This document shows positions 8,422 to 16,713 of a DNA stretch of 64,000 bases, piece by piece. This DNA is from Aurantiochytrium sp. KH105 (lineage: Eukaryota > Sar > Bigyra > Thraustochytrida > Thraustochytriidae). The number at the start of each line of letters is the position of its first letter. Positions within the stretch are counted from its first letter, which is position 1. A program made the position numbers and the translations under genes. Under the pieces are notes generated by a model. It searched no databases. It was not told the origin of the DNA and was given only the letters and a program-made list of their open reading frames with translations. The DNA lies in NCBI GenBank assembly GCA_003116975.1, contig BGKB01000134.1:62001-126000 (forward strand), in the 5' to 3' direction.

Positions 8422-11400
8422 TTAGAGAGCAAATCCATCCATGGACCAGGGGATAAGATCCGAGCACATGTCAGGGTCAGTTCTGTCAATGCGGCCTGCG
8501 CCGGCCTTTGCGAGATGAGACTTGTCGAAAATTCTGAGAACGTTGGCGGCGCTCTCGCGCCAGCGCTCATCTTGAACGCGGTAGCAATCCGACTTTGCCC
8601 AATCGACGGCAAGCATACGCGTTGGGTCGTTCGGGCCAAGCGAGATCCACTCGGTCAGAAGCGGATTGAAGGCGTATATGATGCGATAGGGGGTGTCTGC
8701 ATGGTGCGTAAAGTCCACCTCGGAGATCTTGGCAGGAAACCAGCCCACCGGATTTCCCGCAGGATACTCGAGCCTGGACATGACGATAGTGCCAGCCGTA
8801 TACACTGCAACGCGATCCTTGATGACGCGCTCACTTTTCACGAGGCGGAGCTCCACACCGTCGCCGGAGCACAGCGGACAGATGAATTCACGCATCCTCT
8901 CGCCGTCTCGCTGCGAAATGTCAAAGTCAAAACAGCGTGGGTGGATCCACCCATTGCAAGCCCCAGTCGCCTTGGAGCACTGCAGATACCACCTGCCCTC
9001 GCCCTCCATCTCGCTATCGTAGCCTTCGGACTCGCTGGCCGCCGCACTAGCATCATCATCTCCGTTGCGACGCTGGCACATGCAATACATTTTCGAATCA
9101 TTCGTCTGCCGCGGCGTATTCAAGGCTGCGCGCCCCGCCATCTTGCGACGCTTGCGCTTCTTGCGTCCAGGGCCCGCGCGACTGCTGACGCTTTGCGTTT
9201 CGTCTTCCTCGAGCGCGGCGTCGCCTTCGCCAACAGCGTCCTCGGCCGCAGCCGATGTTGCTTGCGGGCGCCACTGCAAATGAGGGGCCTCGAGGTACTG
9301 ATGCGAAGCAAGTTCGTCTTCTCGGGCGGCCAGGGCAGGCGAAGGCTGTTTCTTGGCGCGGAGCGCACGGATCTCCGAAAGCAGAGAATAGCTCTCTTTC
9401 ATTTTCTGCTGCCGACGCGACTCACGCACGGAGCGGTAGAGCTTGCGATACACGTGCAGGTTCTCAAAGGTTGTCTCCTCATTATCCTCGTCAATGCCGC
9501 TACGCATGTCGTCATCGTCGTCGTCATCGTCGTCCATGTTGTTTTGGTCCTGATCGTCTTTGTTGCCTCGGCCCGCCTCCCCACTATCGCGGTCATCATC
9601 GCCGCCAGCACCACTACCGTTGCCACTTCCTGTTTCTGTAGTCGCCGCCGCAGACCCGGGCGGAATGTAAAAGATCGAGTACCAGCCCGAGTCTGACCGA
9701 ACGTTCGGATTCACGCGCCGCTTGATTTCGATTGACCACAGCGAGGGGCTCGCGTACTCGCCGTCCGTTACGCAGTCAACAATGATACCATCGGTGCGAA
9801 GGTCTGCCCAAAACTCGCGCCCCTTGTAACGTACGCGTAGCACACGTTTGCCGGGCCGCAAGACCTCTGCGTCGATCAGGTTCTTCATGGTTTCATCCTT
9901 TTTCGAGCTGCGCACAGCCGGGAGCGGGCCAGCATTAGCCAGCTTGACGCCCGGAGGGAGGCGCGAGGCATCTTCGTCTTCGAGCTCGCTATCACTCTCA
10001 ATCTGCAGCTCAAAAAAACCTTGTTGGCGCGTCGCCTGCTGGCGTGTCGAGATGCGTCCGCCGCCACGGCGCGAGCCCGGCTCTGCGCTCGACCATGGAG
10101 CTGTAGTAGTCGCTGGGCCTTGACCTGCGACGCCAAGATTTGCGACGCTGCTCCGAGTGGAAGATGCAAAGTTCGCAGGGAGCGAGGTCGAACACATTGA
10201 GTTCGTACGCTGCAGGTTGGCGCCAGAGGAAGTGCTGGCTATTGCCCCAGTCGTCACAGAGGATCGCCGCGAGGCGCGACCACTGGGCGCTGCATCGCCA
10301 GCGATGATTGGCTTCCCCGCGGGCGCGCCGGCGGCGCCCTGCTCGGCGAGCTCTAGAGCCTGCTTCTTTTCCTGATACTTTGCCCGAATAGAGTCGAGAG
10401 TCTTGCCACGAAACACAATCGAGAGCCAGCCATTGTCCCCACTCAGCTTCGGGTTCGTTTTGCGCTTGCAGTGCACGCTAAAGCTGGACACCGAGTCAAA
10501 GACGATCCCGTCGCAGAGAATAGTACCATCCGGATTCAAGGTCGCCTGGGTCAGGTTGTTCTGATACTCGACCAGCAAGACACCCTCGCCAGGCTCCAGA
10601 AACCCAAGCTTGATCATATCGAGCAGAATACCGGGCACGTTCTTTGGTGTGCGAAGAGGAGTCGTGGCGCCCGAGGAGCTTCCGGCGAGGATGCCCGTTC
10701 CGACACCGGTATCAAGGTTGCTTGGGCGTGCCCCCGCACCGCTCTCGGCCAAATCTGTTCCTCGCGGCGACATGTCTCCGCCATGCCCATCTTCATCGGC
10801 AGCATTGTATTCAGGGGGTAAGCCCGCGTTTGTCCCCTCTGTGACAAAAGCCTTCCAGCGGGCGTACTCGGGCATATCCTTGTACTGCTTGTAATAGTAC
10901 GCGATGAGGTCGTGCGGAGACTTGCCGTTGTTGCGGAAGATCGGGTCATTCCTATAGATTGAAATAAAGTCCTTCAGACTCTCGTACATGCCCTTGTTGA
11001 AAGCGCGGCGTTCAGCGGGCGTCCAGTCGAGGGTCGTGTCGGCGCGATCGTCCGCGTCGATGGGCAGGGGTTCCGGTTCGTTGTGCATGAGCTTGTTCCA
11101 CGCCCCGATGCTGCCCTTACCCTTGCCCACCAGCAGAGGGTCTTTCACCTTACGGAGCATTGCTGGAATTTCCACCTGAAAGTCGTTACCCACACGAGCG
11201 CCAGGGCCTTGCGGCAGAATTGTACCGCCATCTTTGATCGCACCAGGAGGCACCCCTGGGTTGGCATCAAGTTCTTTCAGGGCAGCGAGATCGTCCTTGA
11301 GCGCCGCAGACGTGCTGTCTGCGGCCGAGGATCCGATAGAGTTGCGTCGGCTTGCTCGTCCGCCTCGCTCGCTGCCCTCGCCAGGAAGGCCACTGCGGCT

Positions 11401-13155
11401 GACCTCATGTCCAGCCACTCGGTCCTTTGACGCGAGCGCGCTGTCGGCTTCGTCATTGTTCTTGTCGCTCTTGATATTATCAATGTTGTCGGCACCCTCA
11501 TCGTCGTCGTCGTCGTCGTCCTCCTCCATCGCGTCACCATCATCACCCTTGCGAGAGCGGCTACTACGCCTGCGACGCTTGCCATCCGCAGGATCCGCAT
11601 CATTGGAAGCTTCGCCCGAAAGATCGCGATGGCCTCCGATGGCCACCGCCGCCGCTGCGTCTGCGGCGCTATCGGTGGAGCGTTTACGCTTGGCCACTAC
11701 GCGCGGAGACATGACGTGCGGGTGGTGCTTGTCGCTGTCGAAAATTGATGCCCCTCCGGGCGGTTTGCGCACCGACTTGGAAGGCTCGTTGGGAAATGGG
11801 CATTCGTTCGCCGTGCGCACGGTTTCGCTGGTGGGCGGGCCTGCGCCAAAGACGGGTGATTGCGATCGTGAAGCTGCGAGAATGTCGCCTGGCATGCTCG
11901 AGCCGTCGTCGCTGCGCCGCGGGGACCCTTCGCCAGGGGCACGTTCGCCTCGCACGGCAGAGTTCCACGAAAAGACGGTCTCGTCCTTATGGTCCATGCC
12001 ACCCACTGCGCCGGCGGACCCGCTTCCAGACTGCGCAGAGAGTCGTCGCTGCCTCGGGGACATCCCGTTCCAGATACGTGGGGACCCTCCCAAAAGCATG
12101 CGGCTACTCGAACCAGGAGAGAGACTTCCGTGGCGCTGGCGCGGATGAGCAGTCCCTGCAGGAGGCTCGTCGATGGCCCACTGTGCGCTGGACGTGCGTT
12201 CAAGTGGCGCAAGTGCCAAGTCTTCTGTCTCTGACTTGGTTCCGACACGAGCCAGGCCTATGTCCTCCTTTACAGCAGCACTTGCGGCATTTGCGGCATC
12301 CGCAGCTGCAGGAAGAGTTGCATCGGTCGCTTTGGTCGTATTGGCAGCATCTTCAGCAGCAGCAGGAGGAGCAGCATCGTCAGCAGCAGCAGAAATAGCA
12401 GAAGAGGATGACGTCACTTTGCCATTCTTCGTCTCTTCTTTGATTGCACCTGCGACGGGGTCCGAGTCTTTCTCTGTCTTCTTTTTCTTTTCCTCCTCCT
12501 TTACCTCTACTTGTTCTTTGACGGCCTTGTCGCCGACCTTTGCGATATCAGACTCACTCTTTAATCCGAGGGAATCCTTGGCGCTGGCCGCAAGAGCTTT
12601 CTCGAAACTTGAGTTGTTCTCGGAGGACTCCGTTTTCACAAGTTTCGTCTCGGATTTTGTATCCTCATCTTTCGGCCTACTTGTACTCTTCACAGGGCTC
12701 ACAAGGTCGCGCGCTTTGACATTGCCAGCGCCGCCCATTACGTGTACAAGGTCCCCTTCACGTCGGATACAAAGCTGATTTGAGAGTCTGTTCTTGAAGT
12801 GCAGCTCCACCATGCCTTCTCTACTCCAAAAGAAGGTGTCTCCAGTCTTGATTTTGATCCGCGTGGAGGGCTTTGCGCTATTTTGGTAGTACGCCATGGC
12901 GTTCTGTCCTAGGCAGAGGCATTCAAGGCCCCTGGAACGCCCTGTAACACGGAGTTGTTTCCGGCTCACTTTCATGTCTTCGATGCCAAGCGCAGATTCG
13001 GTCATGCTAGGGTAGTCTCGACCGATCATTTGCTCTTCTCCGATTGTGATTCGGCGAAGAGCCTTCGTTTGTCGCGATGGATCGAAAACGATCCAGGCCG
13101 TTGTCTTGGCTGGTGGTGATGCAGATGCATCCTCGCCGTCCTTCTTGTCAGTCAT
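8422..13155 (-). CDS. FHA / ELM2-SANT / tandem RAMA / PHD / Tudor-like chromatin protein
   Basis: 1,577 aa, single exon. Seen in order: FHA-like fold about 20-140 (IGRDYPS, VSRKQLRV); long charged linkers with nuclear-localisation-like KRRRR and KRKR; ELM2-like segment about 652-675 (RVGNDFQVEIP) leading into SANT about 708-762 (LDWTPAERRAFNKGM, HDLIAYYYKQYK); RAMA 1 about 843-918; RAMA 2 about 1090-1163; acidic tract about 1207-1216; PHD-type zinc finger about 1357-1430 (YCMCQ, NGWIHPRCF, FICPLC); Tudor/chromo-barrel-like end about 1443-1545. Known: ELM2-SANT modules recruit and activate class I histone deacetylases; RAMA domains occur in restriction and adenine-methylase systems and in eukaryotic MPND, which binds N6-methyladenine DNA; FHA binds phospho-Thr; PHD binds histone tails. 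Inference: a nuclear co-repressor scaffold that may read DNA adenine methylation. Both RAMA copies share PG-x-x-VL, DG-x-I and GW-x-SI positions. The domain combination is unfamiliar to me. Confidence 0.82.
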   Translation of the reverse strand: MTDKKDGEDASASPPAKTTAWIVFDPSRQTKALRRITIGEEQMIGRDYPSMTESALGIEDMKVSRKQLRVTGRSRGLECLCLGQNAMAYYQNSAKPSTRIKIKTGDTFFWSREGMVELHFKNRLSNQLCIRREGDLVHVMGGAGNVKARDLVSPVKSTSRPKDEDTKSETKLVKTESSENNSSFEKALAASAKDSLGLKSESDIAKVGDKAVKEQVEVKEEEKKKKTEKDSDPVAGAIKEETKNGKVTSSSSAISAAADDAAPPAAAEDAANTTKATDATLPAAADAANAASAAVKEDIGLARVGTKSETEDLALAPLERTSSAQWAIDEPPAGTAHPRQRHGSLSPGSSSRMLLGGSPRIWNGMSPRQRRLSAQSGSGSAGAVGGMDHKDETVFSWNSAVRGERAPGEGSPRRSDDGSSMPGDILAASRSQSPVFGAGPPTSETVRTANECPFPNEPSKSVRKPPGGASIFDSDKHHPHVMSPRVVAKRKRSTDSAADAAAAVAIGGHRDLSGEASNDADPADGKRRRRSSRSRKGDDGDAMEEDDDDDDDEGADNIDNIKSDKNNDEADSALASKDRVAGHEVSRSGLPGEGSERGGRASRRNSIGSSAADSTSAALKDDLAALKELDANPGVPPGAIKDGGTILPQGPGARVGNDFQVEIPAMLRKVKDPLLVGKGKGSIGAWNKLMHNEPEPLPIDADDRADTTLDWTPAERRAFNKGMYESLKDFISIYRNDPIFRNNGKSPHDLIAYYYKQYKDMPEYARWKAFVTEGTNAGLPPEYNAADEDGHGGDMSPRGTDLAESGAGARPSNLDTGVGTGILAGSSSGATTPLRTPKNVPGILLDMIKLGFLEPGEGVLLVEYQNNLTQATLNPDGTILCDGIVFDSVSSFSVHCKRKTNPKLSGDNGWLSIVFRGKTLDSIRAKYQEKKQALELAEQGAAGAPAGKPIIAGDAAPSGRASRRSSVTTGAIASTSSGANLQRTNSMCSTSLPANFASSTRSSVANLGVAGQGPATTTAPWSSAEPGSRRGGGRISTRQQATRQQGFFELQIESDSELEDEDASRLPPGVKLANAGPLPAVRSSKKDETMKNLIDAEVLRPGKRVLRVRYKGREFWADLRTDGIIVDCVTDGEYASPSLWSIEIKRRVNPNVRSDSGWYSIFYIPPGSAAATTETGSGNGSGAGGDDDRDSGEAGRGNKDDQDQNNMDDDDDDDDDMRSGIDEDNEETTFENLHVYRKLYRSVRESRRQQKMKESYSLLSEIRALRAKKQPSPALAAREDELASHQYLEAPHLQWRPQATSAAAEDAVGEGDAALEEDETQSVSSRAGPGRKKRKRRKMAGRAALNTPRQTNDSKMYCMCQRRNGDDDASAAASESEGYDSEMEGEGRWYLQCSKATGACNGWIHPRCFDFDISQRDGERMREFICPLCSGDGVELRLVKSERVIKDRVAVYTAGTIVMSRLEYPAGNPVGWFPAKISEVDFTHHADTPYRIIYAFNPLLTEWISLGPNDPTRMLAVDWAKSDCYRVQDERWRESAANVLRIFDKSHLAKAGAGRIDRTDPDMCSDLIPWSMDGFAL

Positions 13156-14599
13156 CTCGTGATTGTGTTTCGCCCGCTAGGAAAAAAGAAAGTGGAAGGG
13201 ACACCACGGGTCTTGCTCTTTGGCGCAGAGACAGCGTCAGAAGCGGGATCTCTTCGCCTTTGTCTGTACCTGCTCGCTTCGAGAATAGTTGTCGTTCTTG
13301 TTGGTCTGTCCTTTTCTCCTCGCCTTGAACCCCTCCAAAAGAAAAAAAAAAAACACTTCACACGCGAGCAGGTCGCAACGATGCTGCGGCTGCAAGGGGA
13401 AAAAGCCTCCCCTTCTTTCTTTCTTTCCTTCTTTCTTTCCCAGGCAGGCCAGCCTCCCGAGCGCGGAGACGCAGCGCCCGCGTAAATGCCGGCGACGTTC
13501 CGCGTTGTGCCTCTCGCGCGCTGGGGCGTAAGCGGCCACGTCCAAGGTCCGAGGTCGCGGCCGCAAAGTCCACGCGGCGATGGAGAACAGCAAGAGCAGG
13601 CAGCAGCAGCGGCAGCAGCAGCAGAAGCCGCAAACCGGCAGCAGGAGCCGTGAAGCCTCGCAAACCTGGCGACGGCCGCTTCCGGAGTCGCCGGCGCTTT
13701 TGCCGGGCCGCGCTTGCGGGAGCTCTCGCCCTTTCGCCGCGGAAGGCGCAGAAGAACGCCGCGAAGAGCGCGCAGCGGCACCGCGCAACGTGCGCGGCCG
13801 AGACGAGTTTTTGGTTTTGGTTTTGGTTTTGTTTTTGTTTTTGTTTTTGATTTTTGATTTTTTGTTTTTGTTTTGATTTCGATCAATCGATCAATCAATG
13901 TCGCTCCGAAAGCGAAAGAGAAAGAAGGAAAGTGGGATACTTGACTTGCCGGTATACCCTATACTGCACTTGCTATGCGCAATAGCTTATTCGAACCGTC
14001 GCAGCAGCAGCGATTGACCGTGACGGTGACGAAGTCAGAGAGAACCTTGCAAAGGCGCAACTGCAGGGTCGCTGTGTGAGATCCGCTGGACCTGGTGGTG
14101 ACGAGCACGTTATAAGGATGAATTGAATGGATTATTGGGGCTCTCGCTCGCCAATCCGCTGCAGAAAAACGTTTGGTTTGTTTCCTTTCAAGTTGTTTCT
14201 TGTCTTCTCCTTTTGTTTTGTTTTGTTTTGTTTTGTTTTGTTTTTAGTATAACCTCTTCTTCTTTCTTCTCCCTGTCAGATTGGGAATCGCAAACTTTGT
14301 TCTCTGCATACTTTGGGGATTTTGTTTCATGCGTTCAGTACTGTTGCCGTGAGCATGTTTGGATTCCGTAAGGGAAAACTTCGATTGTAATAAAGGCTAT
14401 CTCTCCTCCGTATACAGTAAGGTTGACCTAAACGTTTAAACTTATACGCCAAGGTCTAGGCCTTTCAAAGCATAAAAAGGAAAAGAGAAGATGACTCTGG
14501 CCCAAGCCAATTGGACCAGCCTGCCTGAGCCTGACGCAGGGAAAAAGGACACTCTCTTTTTGTTCCTCACTTTGCAAAAATCCAGCAAGGTAAATCGAA
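13156..14599. other. Intergenic: FHA/RAMA gene promoter and 3' flank of YbaK-EMAPII gene
   Basis: 1,444 bases. Contains a poly-pyrimidine stretch (about 13410-13440), TTTTG/TTTGG repeats at about 13807-13878 and 14213-14246, and ATCA/GATC tetranucleotides at about 13877-13900. ORFs through the GC-rich part (13358-13898) are low complexity in every frame. No gene called. Confidence 0.45.
13807..13878 (+). repeat. T-rich TTTTGG/TTTTTG microsatellite
   Basis: About 70 bases of GGTTTT followed by GTTTTT units, upstream of the FHA/RAMA gene start. A second, shorter TTTTG run is at 14213-14246. Confidence 0.85.
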
Positions 14600-16130
14600 T
14601 CAGGCGACCGAGGCGGGCAAGGGGATCCCGTCCGCCGTGCAGACCGCAGCATCACCATCACCAACAACAGCCCAAGGAACACCAGCGAGCGAGGCACGAA
14701 AGCTACCGTCGACAGCGAGCTCTGGAAGAACCTTCTCAAGAATCTTCTTCTTTTTCATCTGCGCAGCGCTTGCGGGCTCTCCGGGCGTTCCTGAAGAGCC
14801 AAGGAGCCCGATTCGGGCCCCAGGCTGCGCATCAGGCGGAGCTTCCACAAGCAAAAGAGCGTCTGTTGCCGTCGATTTGGCGCACATGACCATGCCTGCA
14901 GAAGGAATTCCGGCAAGCTTTTGCGGCTTGAGGTTGCACACAACGACAACACGCCGACCAACAATGTCCGCTGGCTCATAGTATTTGCCAATGCCAGAGA
15001 GAATCTGACGGGGCTCCGCGTTCTCGCCTTCGTCGCCAACGTCAATTTTCTCGATGAGAAGTTTGTCTGATTCAGGATGCCGCTCTGCGCCAACAATGAG
15101 ACCTACACGCAGATCGACAAGCCCAAAGGCGCTCTCTAGGTCTGCATTGAGGCTCGCTGCGGGCGCGGGCCCGGACGTGGACGCAGGAGGTGCATCGCCA
15201 GCAGTAGCAGACGCGGAGGCGGACGCGGACGCGGACACAGACGCGGAGGCGGACGCAGGTGCAGGCGCGAGCGCCTCGACGCGAGGAACTGAACACTTCA
15301 CAACAAAGGCGCCAGTTGCCTTGGCAAACTGCTGCGCGTTGACCTGGAGCTTGAGGTCGACCTCACCACCCCCCAGGTAAATGACGCCCGGTTCGAGCTC
15401 GGCAACTTCGCGCGCCACAATCACAGTGACCTCGCTCTCCGCCTTGAGGCCGAGCGGCGCAACGGCGTTGTGCTCGAATCCGCAGATCGCGTCAGCCTCC
15501 TCCGGCGTCGCGTGGCGAAAGCTGTATTTGGCCTTTGGCGGGCGGTCCTCCTCTGGCACGAGGTTTCGAATAGCGCGCCAAAGCGCGTCATCGTCGAGCT
15601 TGGCCACGTACTGCACAATGACGAGAAAATACTGGGCATTTTCTGGGCCCTTGTACGCGCTCTCGTCCCAGGCCACGTTCTATCCAAAGAAATTCCATGG
15701 CCGCCGCCACCGCAGGGATGCATCACGAGGTTGTTGGTCAGTTTTCGGGACGATTCTTGCTGCTGGCGCTGGCGCTAGTGCGGCTGCTCTCTGAAGCATC
15801 CGCGCCTTGGACGCGGCACGCCGGCGGACTTACCTTGACAAGGACGCTCTTGCACAGCTGCGCCTTGCCGCGCCCCGCGTGCAGCAGCTTGGCGCGCTCG
15901 TCGAGGCTGCGCCCGTAGTAGTCCCCCGGGACCCTGTAGAACCTGTGCGCGACCCCGAGCTGCCTGCACCGCGCCGCGACCCTCGCGTGCGCCTCGCTGC
16001 GCACCTCCTCCTCCGCCTCGCGCCCCAGCTCCACGCTCCGCGCCGCCGCCGCGTCGCCCACCGCGGCCGCCGCCTCCGCCCCGCGCAGCTCCGCCGCGCC
16101 CAGCCGCGCCTGCAGCCGCTCCGCCGCCAT
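14600..16130 (-). CDS. YbaK-type trans-editing domain fused to EMAPII tRNA-binding domain (two exons)
   Basis: CDS = complement of 15834-16130 joined to 14600-15679, 458 aa. Seen: exon 1 (99 codons) ends LCKSVLVK with a consensus donor AAG|GTAAGT; the acceptor is TTGGATAG|AAC, giving KSVLVK-NVAWDE in phase 0. Residues about 50-232 form a YbaK/ProX-like aminoacyl-tRNA deacylase domain (RFYRVPGDYYGRS, GFEHNAVAPLGL). An Ala/Ser linker (about 238-280) follows, then an EMAPII/Arc1p-type OB-fold (VDLRVGLIVGAERHPESDK, LSGIGKYY, VVCNLKPQKLAGIPSAGM) and a C-terminal tail. Known: YbaK-like proteins hydrolyse mischarged tRNA in trans; EMAPII domains bind tRNA non-specifically in aminoacyl-tRNA synthetase complexes. 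Inference: a cytosolic proof-reading factor that carries its own tRNA-binding arm. Start is the Met at 16130, after a repeat-rich leader; an upstream Met is not excluded. Confidence 0.8.
15680..15833 (-). other. Spliceosomal intron, 154 bases
   Basis: On the minus strand it starts GTAAGT at 15833 and ends in a pyrimidine-rich TTTCTTTGGATAG at 15680. Removing it joins the two halves of the YbaK domain in frame. It is the only intron I could support in the window. Confidence 0.8.
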
Positions 16131-16206
16131 CGCCGCGCCCAGCCGCGCCTCGCCTCGCCGCGCCTCGCCTGCTCCCTCCCTCGCCCTCCCTCCGCGCCCG
16201 CGGCCA

Positions 16207-16251
16207 CGAGCGCGAGCGCGAGCGCGAGCACGAGCACGAGCACGAGCACGG

Positions 16252-16287
<36 letters not shown>

Positions 16288-16312
16288 GCACGAACACGAA
16301 CACGAACACGAA
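16207..16312 (+). repeat. GAGCAC/GAGCGC hexanucleotide repeat
   Basis: About 105 bases of CGAGCA, CGAGCG and CGAACA units in the 5' leader of the YbaK-EMAPII gene. Confidence 0.9.
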
Positions 16313-16550
16313 CTGCCGGCTCGGCAGGGCGGGAGAGCAGAGGCAAGCCGCAGCAGAGGCAGCGCCGGGCCAGAGAGAGGCCAGAAAGAAGGGCCGACGC
16401 TCCCGGACGAGCTCGCCAGCTGCTTGCTACAGTGAGAGCAGAGACGCAGAGCAGGCAAGCAGAGCAGGCAAGCAGGCAAGCAGGCAGAGCAGGCAGAGCA
16501 GAGCAGGCAGACCGCGAGCCGCGAGGGCGGGACGCGGCGCGGCGGCGCGG

Positions 16551-16603
16551 AGGGAGGGAGGGAGGGAGGGAGGGAGGGAGGGAGGGAGGGAGGGAGGGAG
16601 GGG
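16551..16603 (+). repeat. AGGG tetranucleotide repeat, about 13 units
   Basis: Uninterrupted AGGG on the plus strand just upstream of the CLC start. Its runs of three guanines at regular spacing could fold into G-quadruplexes. Confidence 0.92.
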
Positions 16604-16713
16604 AAGGGAGGAGAGGCAGGCGGCGCGCTGCCCGCCCGCCGGCCTGCGCGTGTGGCTGGTGCGCGTGTGGCCGGCGCGCGTCTGGCTGCCCGGCGCCGGC
16701 GGAGGGACCCGCC

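Larger units (their letters stand above)
16131..16713. promoter_or_regulatory. Divergent promoter region of YbaK-EMAPII (-) and CLC channel (+)
   Basis: 583 bases between the chosen start codons, almost entirely simple repeats: GAGCAC/GAGCGC at 16207-16312, CAGGCAAG/CAGAG units at about 16440-16510 and an AGGG run at 16551-16603. Open frames cross the region on both strands, but their translations are pure low complexity. No TATA box was recognised. Confidence 0.5.

Noticed and set aside
8413-9696. 427-codon plus-strand ORF antisense to the FHA/RAMA gene
   Set aside because: No domain; arises from codon bias opposite a conserved PHD/Tudor-like region.
11234-12148. 304-codon plus-strand ORF antisense to the FHA/RAMA gene linker
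   Set aside because: Ser/Arg low complexity mirroring the acidic and Ser-rich linker on the true strand.
13975-14005. Possible tRNA B-box (GGTTCGAAT on the minus strand)
   Set aside because: No A-box or cloverleaf could be formed around it.
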